Assembly (NCBI RefSeq): GCF_910592395.1
Contig: NC_088325.1
Location: 3,193,501-3,257,500 of the forward strand
Reading direction: 5' to 3'
Length of the DNA stretch: 64,000 bases
DNA from: Lineus longissimus
Lineage: Eukaryota > Nemertea > Pilidiophora > Heteronemertea > Lineidae
The translations under genes were made by a program, and so were the position numbers. Below are positions 44,862 to 55,830 of the stretch, one piece after another (position 1 is the stretch's first letter; each line of letters begins with the position of its first letter). The notes beneath the pieces are model-generated. The model did not search any database. It was not told the origin of the DNA and saw only the letters and a program-made list of their open reading frames with translations.

Positions 44862-45722
44862 CGTGATTCTGCGTCTACCCTGGACGAAGTCCTCGCGACA
44901 GGAACTCTAGACTACCTTCAGGTTTAAAGGAACCAAATAAAATAAAGACAGGATAAAACCACTACCTGAAACACTCTTTATGGTAACATTAACCTAGATA
45001 TTTTAAAGGCACGTTTATGAAACGCGTTCTTCCTTTATGGAGTGACTTCATCCTAGCATTAGGGCTAAAGGTACTTTATTAGGCTTTATGAAACATGTCC
45101 CAGGTCAGTAAGTTTTATAAGTGCGGGAGGGCGTGCGGTAAGGAAAATGGCCAAACAGACGTCATCACCCGGCCCGGCCGTTAAAACAGACTGGCAGCTC
45201 CCATTCTGACCAGAGTTGCTGATGCCCGATTTTATATGCACCCAGCGAATATTTTTCAATCAAGCACCGGAAAATCTCTATAAATGTCAAGAAAGCACCT
45301 GACCACGAACGATTAATGATTTCCTTCGGATCTCCGAACATTAACCAAGAGATTGACTCTGACACATATCATTTGATTCAGTCAGGCAGATTTAGGCAAA
45401 AAGCAAGCTCGCATTCAAAGATCGATAAATACCACTTTGTTTACATTTGATTCGGGCGAAACCACGGTCATTCGAATAATTAATCTAAATAAGCAAATAG
45501 GCTAAATATGTAATGAATGCATTCCAAATTTTCCCTAAATCCGACTGCAAGCATTTAAATTACAAGATACAATGGTTTCATGCAGTACGAGACGATTTCA
45601 TGAGACTTCATAGAAAATGTTCCATTGGGTGTATATAAATAATGACCCGATCGACTGTATGTGACTGTCTCTGACTCTGCAGACAACTAGGCTAGACCTA
45701 AAGAATACTCTAGTCCAGTTAA

Positions 45723-45825
45723 CCTCGACTCTACCCGCCGCAGAGCGGAGGGTCGAGGAAGCTTCGTTGGTTAACCCGGGATGAACCAGACATTTTCAGT
45801 GCATACAGTGGATGCACTGTCATAC
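45723..45825 (+). ncRNA. Candidate structured RNA region (unit 6 start)
   Basis: Stem 1 here reads CCTCGACTCT opposite AGGGTCGAGG, so the change gives a G-U wobble and pairing is kept. The third hairpin is perfect. Confidence 0.3.
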
Positions 45826-47660
45826 GAAGTGCTCTGGTATTGCAGATTATTCACCTGGATCGAAGTTACACATCCTACAGTAAAACACGTCGCCGGACAC
45901 CGGAATCCTACGCCCCCAAATCAAGTTCATGACGAGTTCATTGCCGTCAAGTACTGGTCTCTGTAATGAGTGAATGGAGGAGACTGGTGAAAGAGTCTAA
46001 GAATAATCTAGAACATAAGAAAAATGAAATCACAAAGTTTGATGAATATTTATATACTTTCCATTATGACCAACCTCTGAAATTCCTCAATCTATCACGT
46101 GCCACCTCCAATTCCCCGTGGCGCAGTTGGCATCTTTAGATTTCAGTTGCCACTATCAAGACCAACTCATACCAGTTCGCTCACACCAGTCTCCCTGGAG
46201 TCATGAATTCACAGCTTGTGAATTTTCAGTTCTAGTTTATGTTGTTGTTTCCCCACGCAATTGATATAGCCTATAGGTCTTCGATGATTCTGTGTGATCT
46301 GCTAACTCGGAAATCCTACTCGAATGGTTTTATTAATTTCTGTGATGGCCAAACCTCTCAAAGCGTTTTGTTTACCAACTGGGGTAAACCGCCTAGCCTA
46401 TTTTATTGTCTCCTTGCTCTGTCCTTTACCAATATCTTTAATAGTTCGTACTGATGATAATAGAATGCTATTAGGTAGCATTACTATTCTGCGTTCTTTT
46501 TCATATTTACTTTGCTTCCGCGGTGTCCCAATGGTAGTTGATAAGGCTTGGAATCAGTGAAACCATGTAACCAGTGATAAACCTTGGAATAGTCAGTACT
46601 AAACCGTGGAATCACTGTGCAAATACCGTGTGAAATCGGGCGCGTTCCTTCCACGATTTATACGGGAACGAAAACACTTCCAATCGCTTTCTAGGCTTAG
46701 GAAAGGCACGATATAATGCAAGAAATCCTTTATCTGGCCTTTTATAGAGTAAGACATGACCTTGTCGGCTGACGCAATAATATCCCAGGGCAGGATGTCT
46801 TACTGTTTCAGTTGATAAGGCGCCTCCTGCCCACCTATCCAAGTTATATTAGATACGGTGAGAGTCTGACGACGCCAGGTCCGTTTGAGAACACAACCTA
46901 TCTCAATGGTTTTTTTCAAGAGAAGCGGCTCGGTAAACACGGATCCCAAAGTTGAGCATGGGTGATGACGAGGTAGGATTATTGTATCATAACAACCAGA
47001 TAATATCTCAAGCAACCAAAGGACAACCGATTATATCCTCTTCTCAAGGGAACGTGGTAGAGCAGCCATAATTTCCCGTTGTGAATATTGCTGAACATTA
47101 TAGTAAAACGAAAGGAAACAGACAGATTATGAACGAGTGCGTAAACATTCTTTTGTTCAGGTTGGTAGACAAGTATATTTCTTAAAGCATGAACATGTCC
47201 TCTGTCATCTCGATGAACAAAATAGTATCGAATTAGAATAGTCGTCAAACATAAACAGCCTGGCTTCATATTTTCTCAAAATGACTGATACTGCCGGGTT
47301 TAGAAACTCTGTACGTCTGGGTGCCTTTCTCCTGAAAGAGCATTTGTTAAAGAGTTGCACTGATTTTCATTTCTGTTAGAACAGTACACTGAACCTTTAA
47401 ATCGGCACAGGAACATTTTTCGACGGATATTGGGCCTTTTTGGCTCACCGTATAGGGCAATCTATTCAATACCGTAGTGTCTGGCGTCCGTCTTATAAGT
47501 GTCTCGTTTTCGATAATAGTAATGGTAGGTTCTCCTAGCAAGGATACATCACATATCAAACTGGATTTCGATTTGACCTAATTTTCATGGTAACATAGGT
47601 ACGTCAAATGGCGTAATTGGCGTGAGTGGGGAATATAACTTTGGCACTCTCCCTGGTTCA
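45754..47660 (+). repeat. Array unit 6, partial, degenerate terminal copy
   Basis: This begins with the hairpin region and the usual spacer, then degenerate gene copy G. Similarity fades after about 47400 and is last seen near 47640-47660, where the late-unit phrase CACTCTCCCTGGTTCAG appears out of order. It is the array edge. Confidence 0.75.
46371..47340 (-). pseudogene. Array gene copy G, degenerate
   Basis: Fragments of exon 2 in several frames can be followed from about 47340 down to 46371. They match the divergent subtype of copy F (LLLKK and NITWIGGQEAP segments). About 100 bp near 46535-46640 are unrelated sequence, the normal stop has mutated, and no exon 1 is recognisable upstream. 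This is the copy nearest the array edge. Confidence 0.7.
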
Positions 47661-48534
47661 GCTTATTTTCCAGCTTATTTTCAGTCGAAGCAAACTGGAC
47701 TGTAACCAGTCTGTGCCATATCTGTGTTCAGAGAATATCTTTAGTATTATGGACAGCCGTACATAATGTACATGGTCAAATAGTTCCGTTTTCAAAAATG
47801 ATTACTCCAGACCTCTGAAAAAAAGTATTACTCGGAAATTTATACCCTCTATTACATTCGTCGATATTCAATCTCCTGAACTGGTTGTTGTCAAAGTAAC
47901 TGGAAGTTTATTTTGTACACAAAACTTTCACTGATAAATGTAGTAATTTTTGTTCAGCAATGAAATCTCTGAAAACCGTTGGTGCAGACTCGTAACAGTT
48001 TTTTCAAAATGTAAAAATGTTTAAAAAAAAGTTTCGAGACTGTGATTTACAGCCTGAATCCTGCGCAAGTCACTTTTCACACCCTACTTGTTAACCATGA
48101 AGAATGGACAGGTGAAAAACTTCCCCGCCGCAGCTACGTACTCAGTAGCTGCTTTCATTGAAACCAATCGCTAACTTTACTGGCCATGGCTTCCGAAAAT
48201 AAACAACTGACCTTTTTAAGTGTTAGTTTTTATTGACACACCCTGTATATGCAGGTACCAGGTGGGTTTGATTATGTTTTACGATAATTGAGTCTGTCTA
48301 CTACTGGTATCGCACAGTTTCTGTTGTCGTTTGCCACCTTTTTGATAGTAACTTTTTAGTCCTTCGATGGTTTTGTCTTCGAAAGGGTTAACCGAACCGC
48401 ATAATGCCGCAAAAAATTGAATGAACGTTGATTACAAAAAAACGCCAAATGTGACTCGTGATATTACAAAAAACTAAAATCCACCCGAAAGGGTAATCTG
48501 CTCATCTTTCGCCTCAATGAGTATGTATTATACG
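47661..48534. other. No recognisable feature
   Basis: AT-rich sequence just outside the array. No ORF of interest and no repeat that I can match elsewhere in the window. Confidence 0.5.
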
Positions 48535-48660
48535 CGCCGGTCACCGATCCAAAGATTGACCGCGCTCAACGTTGCTTAACTTCCACTCTGGGGCCAACGC
48601 GCCAACCACTGGGCCATAAAGGAATTCCCTCATGGCCGGCGGGTTAAGCCGTGCCATATA
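48535..48660 (-). mobile_element. SINE with tRNA-like and 5S rRNA-like parts
   Basis: On the minus strand a tRNA A-box-like TGGCCCAGTGGTTGGCGCG is followed by a segment closely resembling the 5S rRNA internal promoter (AAGTTAAGCAACG, then TTTGGATCGGTGACC). 5S-derived promoters define SINE3-type elements (established knowledge). The 3' body and tail are not delimited. Confidence 0.6.
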
Positions 48661-48744
48661 CCTGGGGGTACTATACAGAGTAATTTGCCAATACCGCACA
48701 TCTGGTAGTATTGCTCAAATGAAAGATCAGCATCAAAAAAGGAT

Positions 48745-49180
48745 TTTTGATATCGTTCTTGCCAAAGTTACTCAGGTATGATACCATATCACATTTACCC
48801 AAAGATAGTTGTATTGCACAACACTAGATTATCCTGAGGGTAGGCCTAACCAATGCTTTTTCACTGTGTGAACTAATGCCGGTGTGACAGCGGATATAGC
48901 CCCCCTGGAGTCATAGTCCGGTAGCATTGTATTTGACCAAATAAGCAGCATGATCTATTGTACCGCTAACCCTAACCAAAACATTTAGCAATGCGGGCTA
49001 TTGTTACACGGACTGTCAGCCCTAGGACTACTATCCCCGCCACACCGGTCAACTTTGACACCGGCTGCCCAGGACAGTGTAACATTGCTCTTTGTAATTA
49101 GACTATTACAGTTTAGTGACAAGAGATCAGTCAGGTACATTTGCCCAGATCTGCCTGTACAACAATTTCATTTCCAGCAA
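48745..49180 (+). repeat. Dispersed repeat R, copy 1 (split by a MITE)
   Basis: It shares the phrases TTGCACAACACTAGATTA, GGTAGGCCTAACCA, TGACACCGGCTGCCCAG and TGTAACATTGCT with the copies at 51505 and 52320. The MITE at 48879-49048 interrupts it. Confidence 0.7.
48879..49048 (+). mobile_element. 170 bp MITE (CCGGTGTG family), copy 2, inside another repeat
   Basis: It splits a dispersed repeat whose uninterrupted versions are at 51505-51730 and 52320-52590. The empty site there reads ACCGGTCAAC. Confidence 0.85.
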
Positions 49181-49681
49181 TGAAAAAAAAAAAAACCTCA
49201 TCGGGGAAGAGACATGTATTCATCCACGACCGGAAGTGTGGCACACATAGAGCTTATCAAAATGTCAAGTTGTGGTAAATACATGGCTGGGATGGACCAA
49301 AGTGGAATTGATTCTCAGTCTGTGGTTGATTCTTAATCTACAGAGTCAGGCCATCACAGAAATATGCTTTTTGATAATATATTTAAGAAAATGTGGTCTC
49401 ACTGGTCAGTTTAGAACTTGTATTTTGACAGGGCCATATCAATGCGCCAGTGACGTTTTGATGGATATGGTGTACGGAAATCTTTTTTTCACAGGCAATC
49501 GGTATTGGAATATTTTTAAACTTTATTATGCTATTGGCAAAGGATTCTTCTTGACACATATAAAATTTTGTGCAGATTGATTGGTCCAAGGTGAACTTTT
49601 TTTACCAAAACTTATGCACAACAATGTACACGTAATGTACACAGGTTTTAATAGAGGGCTCTGGCCATCGGAGAAACTATA
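49181..49681. other. No recognisable feature
   Basis: It starts with an A-run (about 49181-49195). A 102-codon plus-strand frame (49272-49580) shows no domain and overlaps an open minus-strand frame. Confidence 0.5.
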
Positions 49682-49963
49682 CAGAGTGGCTCAATAAATA
49701 ATTTTACACTTACAAAATGGTTTTAATATCTTTGATCATTTTGGCATTTACCCTCAAACATAAATATACTTGAAGAGCAAGCTCTCTTGATTAATTCGAC
49801 GCCAGCAGAATCATAATCCTTCCATGGTTGACTGCACAGGATGTATTGTATTGACTCATGTGAAATCTCACTTGCGCCTACATATGTATGTTTGAGGTAA
49901 ATGCCAAAATTCTAATAGATATTAACCATTTTGTAAGTGTAACATATTTATTGAGCCACTCTG
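49682..49963. mobile_element. 282 bp TIR element (CAGAGTGGCTCAATAAAT)
   Basis: Inverted arms of about 85 bp (49682-49767 and 49880-49963) face each other with a few mismatches. No coding capacity. Likely a mariner-like MITE. No clear target duplication. Confidence 0.75.
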
Positions 49964-50324
49964 AGCAGCCCACGAGTCGGCCCTGTCCGCCTAAGCCAAT
50001 AGTCCGACTAGCGAGGCTTCTAAACACTAGAATGAGACACTGACTGTCATTCGTTCCGCGCATTCAGTTGGCACTGCTCTGGATAGCTCCAATCGCAGAA
50101 ATTGTATCTTGGATTACTTCTAACTTTGGAATATATCTAATAGGATTGATCAGTTACACTTGGACGATTCTCTGGTCACTTTTTCTGTTAAAGCAGTTTT
50201 GTGACGAATTTCGTAGAATTCCTTTGGAGTGGTTTTAGGACTTTTCAAGGCGACGTATATTTCTGGACACATTTTTGGATCTAAAAACATATGGACATCT
50301 GAGGTAGGTCGTTATTTTAGTCAC

Positions 50325-50820
50325 TAATCTGGGTCACGTTTCGAAAGTCACCCTATAAACTGAGTCGTGTTTCGCAAGCCACTCAACCGAGTTATGTTTC
50401 GAAAGTCACTAAACTGAGTCATGTTTCGAAAGTCACCCTATAAACTGAGTCGTGTTTCGCAAGCCACTTAACCGAGTTATGTTTCGAAAGTCACTAAACT
50501 GAGTCATGTTTCGAAAGTCACCCTATAAAATGAGTCGTGTTTCGCAAGCCACTTAACCGAGTTATGTTTCGAAAGTCACTAAACTGAGTCATGTTTCGAA
50601 AGTCACTTAACTGAGTCATGTTTCGAAAGTCACTTAACCGAGTCATGTTTCGAAAGTCACTAAACTGAGTCATGTTTCGAAAGTCACTTAACCGAGTCAT
50701 GTTTCGAAAGTCACTAAACTGAGTCATGTTTCGAAAGTCACTAAACTGAGTCATGTTTCGAAAGTCACTAAACTGAGTCATGTTTCGAAAGTCACTAAAC
50801 TGAGTCATGTTTCGAAAGTA
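50325..50820. repeat. 27 bp satellite with 85 bp higher-order period
   Basis: Monomers of CATGTTTCGAAAGTCACTAA plus ACTGAGT repeat about 18 times. The left third is organised as 85 bp blocks of three variant monomers (starts at 50351, 50436 and 50521). The right part is simple monomers. Because 27 is divisible by three, the minus strand stays open as FRNMTQFSD repeats. Confidence 0.9.
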
Positions 50821-51504
50821 CTTCATAAGTTTATTCCTATTGCTTCCGTCTCAACTTTTTGTATTACTAATTAATAAAACGGAGTTCTAGAGAGAACACT
50901 TTATAAAACTGATGGTGTCTGGCCCAGTTTTAGGGACAGTTTTTGAGTTTCAGGCAAACGAAAAAGACCACCTCAGTTTTGCCAAGGAAAAGTAAGGTGT
51001 AAGTGGAATAAATGCACTGTGTTCCCCCAGAATTAGAAAAACTACTGGCCGAATCAGTCTCGAACTTAACATAGGTAGAGGAGGTGCTGGTTTTAGAGAA
51101 ATAAGTAGATGAAGACATTTGGTGTTGTGATCCAGTTTTTTAGAAAGTTGATAATTTTTGACGCTTGAATGAACCACAGCTGTTGCCTTCCAAGCTGGGC
51201 CCTTTGTCAAGTTGCGTCTGAGGTTTGTCACATACCATATTTTCGGCGACCCAAATTACACAAGGCGAATTGATAATAGGCGAATTAACTTCGGGGAAAT
51301 ATGTAGGTTCAAGGCGAATTTGCATTAGGCAACCATTATGAAAATATGATACATAAGTATGCTTTGTTACCCAGTTTGTAAGTTCATGTTCGGTTTGAAT
51401 AGGCCTCGATAGAAAATTAGCGTAATGATTCACTGGATACTCGTAATACAAAGATGATGACAGAATGAGAATTGTGATTATATAAAGTGTAATTTATATC
51501 GTTC
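50821..51504. other. No recognisable feature
   Basis: Short minus-strand frames (50930-51451) have no recognisable motif. No repeats seen. Confidence 0.5.
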
Positions 51505-51730
51505 TGGCCAAAGTTGATTAGTGGACTCAGGAATGTGACCAGATCACATTGATCAAAGGATAGTGGAGTTGCACAACATTAGATAACCCTTAAGGTAGGC
51601 CTAACCACCCAATGCTCGTCCACGGTGTCAACTAAAACCGGTCAACTGTGACACCGGCTGCCCAGGGCTGTGTAACATTGCTATTTGTGATTTTGTGACA
51701 AGAGGTCAGCCAAGTGCCTTTGGCCCGATC
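51505..51730 (+). repeat. Dispersed repeat R, copy 2
   Basis: Uninterrupted version of the repeat. It ends against the TIR element at 51733. Confidence 0.7.
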
Positions 51731-51732
51731 TA

Positions 51733-52010
51733 CAGGGTGGCCTAGAAAACCTTCCCTCACACAATGGATACACAATGGAATTTTATGTGACCCGTCACAG
51801 CAAAACCAGGCGCTTGTCGCACAGAAGAAGAGCCTAAATGACACCAGGAGATAATGGAAGAAATTGATGTGCTCATATTTCACAAAAGGCAGACAATAGT
51901 GAAATGAACAGAGAGTCCGTCTCAACCTGCCAAGCTCAGAGCGACATGCGCCTGGTTTTGCTGTGACGGGTCACATATTGTGCGAGGGAAACGTTTTCTG
52001 GGTCACCCTA
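51733..52010. mobile_element. 278 bp TIR element, Tc1/mariner-like MITE
   Basis: The ends CAGGGTGGCCTAGAAAAC and (complement) TAGGGTGACCCAGAAAAC form TIRs continuing into GTGACCCGTCACAGCAAAAC on both arms. They are flanked by TA. The left arm has a 20 bp insertion. No coding sequence. Confidence 0.8.
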
Positions 52011-52319
52011 TATATAAAAAACACTTTATACATTAATTTAGTTCTGTACCCTTTTCTCGATTTACGAAAGATTTAGAGTTCCGGGATTTTTACAGTCAGT
52101 GTAAGAATTGGGGAAAACCTTCTTCTATTAATCATCTCATATTAGACGAAGGTTTTCTTAAATTTTTATTCTGCTATATCGGATGACCCCGAATTCAAAC
52201 CTAAAACATTTTCCCTACATGTGCATGTACATTGCATATTTTGCACAAGTTAATCCCCACGACAGTGGCAAGACATATTTCTATAGTCCCTTGTTGGATA
52301 TACTTATAGTAATAAAGTA

Positions 52320-52590
52320 TCTCTCATACCGTTCTGGCCAAGGGTACTGAGGTGAACTTAGCAATGTGACCATGACGCATTACCAAAAACAGTGGTGTTG
52401 CACAGACTAGATTATTCTTAGGCTGGCCTTACCAGGCTGAAGAAACAGAGTATAGCTCCTTTCACGGTGTAAACTATGACACTGGCAGCCCAGAGCTGTG
52501 TAACATTACTATTGTGATCACACCATTAGGGTTCAGTGACGAAAAGATCTTCCAAGTACCTTTTGACCTGATCTATCTGAAAAACACATG
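52320..52590 (+). repeat. Dispersed repeat R, copy 3
   Basis: Same order of phrases, with a short extra segment (GGCTGAAGAAACAGAG) near 52440. Confidence 0.65.
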
Positions 52591-52901
52591 TACAGTCTTA
52601 ACATTAGCTGAATAGCGCAGTTCAACCTAGCAGTGAGCTTCTAATTATTTCTCAAGCCTCGGCATTCCGCCGCCTCCGACCTGCAACATGGTTGTAAAGT
52701 TGTTGAAAGCAAGTTAATGAACAGGGTAGTTAAGCGCCTGCGGCAATCGAAGCCACATTGCCAAATAATACGAAGAGAATGTGGATGTACATTCAAGACA
52801 ATATAAGTTAAAATTTACTGAACTAAACCATGAGAAAACTTCCTATCTTGAAAAAGGTGCACATGTGGATTCCGGTGATACACAGGCGCAGTTTACAAGT
52901 A

Positions 52902-53200
52902 CAGTAAAATCTCTCTATTAAGGACACTCTCGGGGCTGACAAGTGCTGTCCCTAATAGAGAAGTGTCCTGATTAGAGAGGTCGAATTGAATGAAAACGAC
53001 CCGTGGAGGAGAGTGTGAGTATGACACTACAATATACGTCTACAGTAGAATCTCTCTATTAGAGACACCCTCAGGACCGACAACTGCTGTCCTTAATAGA
53101 GATGTGGCCTGAGTAGAGAGGTCAATGTGAATGGAAACAACCAATTTGGGAACAAATAAGTGTTTTTTAATGGAGCGGTGTCCGCTAAGGGAGGTTATAA
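52902..53200. mobile_element. pogo/Tigger-like MITE with internal duplication
   Basis: It starts CAGTAAAATCTCTCTATTAA. A diverged second copy starts at 53043 (CAGTAGAATCTCTCTATTAG), and the right end is the complement of AACCTCCCTTAGCGGACAC. These ends are of pogo/Tigger type. No transposase. Confidence 0.7.
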
Positions 53201-54165
53201 TGATTTTAAAAGTAGTGACGACAGACACCACCACGTGGGACAGAACTTGAAATCCTATAGCAATTTATTCGAACACCTTCAGAACGAAGTTGAATGTCGA
53301 AGGTTGGGAGCCTGTTGACTGTTTTCTGGAGTCCAGCCTCACATGTTTTCAATGGGGTACTTATTTGTGAAGAAGGTTTCATTGCTTTATGATTTCAAAT
53401 TCTAGCCGAAATGGTGGTGCCTGTGGTCAACCCTTAATGGGGTACACCATTCGTAATAACTGGTGGTCAACGAAAATAGAAATCCGGCTTATACACAATG
53501 CCAAAGTGAAGTTATTATGCTATGCATACGAATTTGCTAACACTTGGTATTTTTAGTATGTGTATATCTGTGTACATACCACCATCGTTGAAATATACAT
53601 TCAGTATATATTCAGTACGTATTAGTATACAATTGGACATTTTCAAATTAACTTTCAAATTTCAAGTATTTAAGGAACGAAAGTGGAACAGATTAAGAGT
53701 CCACTTTAGGTCAAAAGCCAAAGGTCCCCATGCCCCATCCTACGGTTATGAGCCGTTCACTCCAATTCTTTACCGAAGATTCTCCGCAAAGTGGATTCCA
53801 ACGAAACGTGCATGAACAGTGCAAAAGATGACTACTACGTCACGCCTTCGGGAAAATCGATCCGAAACAATCATCAATCAACATTTACTGTTTGGTAGCT
53901 TAAAACGCTGTTTTATGTCGTTTCTCTAATTATACACATAAATAAATAAGGTTGAGGGAATTAAGAAGTCAATTGATGTACAGAAAGCCAGTTCTGGTGT
54001 CCTAATGCAATTTCTAATGACAAATGTGAGCTTTTAACGAATTAAAGATCCAATGGTTCCTTTTAGACACCGGGTTTCATCACTTCAGTTGCATTTCATT
54101 GGTTTATTACGAGCTAACTTTGTTTCGAAGAACTATTTCGATGTAGATTTACGCTACCCAGAATC
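53201..54165. other. No recognisable feature
   Basis: AT-rich, with only short frames and no repeats shared with the window. Confidence 0.5.
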
Positions 54166-55117
54166 AATAGCATGCCGCGAAGTTACTATTTATAGCTCAC
54201 AAGGTCATTTGCACAAGATATTGATGACGTTTTAGTCACGTGACAGTCGGACATCGACACTTATTTCTACGCATTTGAGCTTATTTCAAAGTCAATTATC
54301 TTTGACCCTGCATTGTTTTTAGCATGAATGATACCATAGAGTCAGAGAGAGAAATATTCAGAACAATTATGTAGTATTTCCAACACTCGGACATGTGCCA
54401 GATTGAATCTAACTGCCCTAGTTAGAAAGCCTGAATCCATTACGAAACCGCATGTTTGTCCGACATTGCCTGTAATTCAGCGATGGGGAAATAGATGGCA
54501 GCAGCTGCAGTGACGTCATCTTCGCGGAATGCTATTCCCCAGACAGCTGAGAATCGGGCAGGCCTTCCAACTTGCTGAGAAAGCGAACAGCTCTTCAAGG
54601 AGGAGAATGGTTTTCAATATGTTGGGTCTTCTAACAAAACAACTGAACAACAAAACGTTTTGTTTACCTGGCAATAAGGTTCGTCAAGCATGACTGCATC
54701 ACAGACAGAGAAAAATGCATGGCAGGTCTGTCTTGTGGATAGCCAACAATAGCATTCCGCGAAGATGACGTCACTGCAGCTGCTGCCCTCTATTTCCCCA
54801 TCGCTGAATTACAGGCAATGTCGGACAAAATGCGGTTTCGTAATGGATTCAGGCTTTCTAACTTGGGCAGTTAGATTCAATCTGGCACATGTCCGAGTGT
54901 TGGAGATACTACATAATTGTTCTGAATATTTCTCTCTCTGACTCTATGGTATCATTCATGCTAAAAACAATGCAGGGTCAAAGATAATTTACTTTGGAAT
55001 AAGCTCAAATGCGTAGAAATAAGTGTCGATGTCCGCGTGTCACGTGACTAAAACGTCATCAATATCTTATGCAAATGATATTGTGAGCTATAAATAGTAA
55101 CTTCGCGGCATGCTATT
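54166..55117. mobile_element. Foldback: two 371 bp inverted copies around a 211 bp spacer
   Basis: The arms 54166-54536 and 54748-55117 are inverted copies differing by few bases. Each arm is itself bounded by AATAGCATKCCGCGAAG in inverted orientation, so each is a complete MITE. The whole is therefore either one composite element or two MITEs facing each other. Confidence 0.88.
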
Positions 55118-55662
55118 CGCAAATTATGCATGGACTGACTTGTGCACTTCAAGGAACTGGGTCGTTAACATATGATATCGAAGTGCCCTGGTTATTCCTT
55201 GATAAGACAAGGTTGTATGCTGCTACCCCAGTGCTTGTTGCGTACATGTATGGATTCACTATGAATTCGCACTTAAAATAAGCTCGTAGAATATCAATTT
55301 TTCCCGATTTTAAAACATAATCCTTTTTCTGAATAGATCCGACTGCACATATGTTATTGATATGGGACACAATGTATTGTTTGTTGGCGTCAGTTTGGAC
55401 AATGGTCTATCAACAGCTCGCTCTACATGGCGGAGGAAGAGGCCAGTGATATTGTAAAGTGGTACACTTATATCCCCGGTGTAAAAGAAATGCAAGTCCC
55501 CCAGAATCTAAGTCCGGTCCTTTTGTTAAAGTGAATATAGTCGCCGAGTACCTTTGTTGAAGATTTTGCAGCTAACCCTAACCAAACCATTAACCACATT
55601 CGTTGACAATACACAGCTATTGTATGGGGTCCTGCATTCTTAGGACGTCCATTCATTTTACA
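55118..55662. other. No gene; relic of a CCGGTGTG-type MITE possible
   Basis: The last 90 bp carry CTAACCCTAACC and a pattern like the adjacent MITE. The rest shows nothing. Confidence 0.4.
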
Positions 55663-55830
55663 CCGGTGTGACAGCGGATATAGTCCCCCTGGAGTCATAG
55701 TCCGGTAGCATTGTATTTGATCAATTAAGCAGCATGATCTATTGTACCGCTAACCCTAACCAAAACATTTAGCAATGCGGGCTATTGTTACACGGACTAT
55801 CAGCCCTAGGACTGCTTCCTTGCACACCGG
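55663..55830 (+). mobile_element. 168 bp MITE (CCGGTGTG family), copy 3
   Basis: Same sequence and TIRs. It is preceded at 55570-55655 by a diverged stretch that also contains CTAACCCTAACC. Confidence 0.85.

Larger units (their letters stand above)
43263..45100 (-). mobile_element. Decayed PIF/Harbinger DNA transposon
   Basis: The 16 bp TIRs are GGGCCTGTTTCATAAA and (right end, complement) GGACATGTTTCATAAA. They are flanked by the 3 bp duplication CAG (43260-43262 and 45101-45103), as expected for this superfamily. It encodes a DDE transposase on minus and the start of a Myb-like protein on plus, the two-gene arrangement typical of Harbinger. A MITE sits inside it at 43601-43770. Confidence 0.9.
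39017..45753 (+). repeat. Array unit 5 (with Harbinger and another insertion)
   Basis: It carries gene copy F (39485-40973) and the small conserved ORF (41235-41513). It is interrupted by an unidentified insertion (42750-43082) and by a PIF/Harbinger element (43263-45100). The TATA box near 45631 and hairpin at 45723 close the unit. Confidence 0.85.
1..47660. repeat. Direct tandem array of a ~4.5-4.8 kb gene-bearing unit
   Basis: The same ordered segments recur head to tail: hairpin region, about 600 bp spacer, minus-strand two-exon gene, small conserved minus-strand ORF, tRNA-like subrepeats, AT-rich segment, TATA box, hairpin region. The anchor after the 10 bp hairpin stem recurs at 1, 9585, 14375, 20558, 39017 and 45754. 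Once recognisable insertions are subtracted the units are about 4.2-4.8 kb, except the first, which carries an extra partial repeat. The copies differ by many substitutions and small indels, so this is an old, diverged array rather than a homogenised satellite. Homology stops near 47660. Confidence 0.9.

Noticed and set aside
50325-50820. CRISPR array
   Set aside because: Repeat units directly abut without unique spacers, and the context is eukaryotic.
50518-50826. Protein of FRNMTQFSD repeats
   Set aside because: The frame is a consequence of the 27 bp satellite period and lacks start context or conservation.
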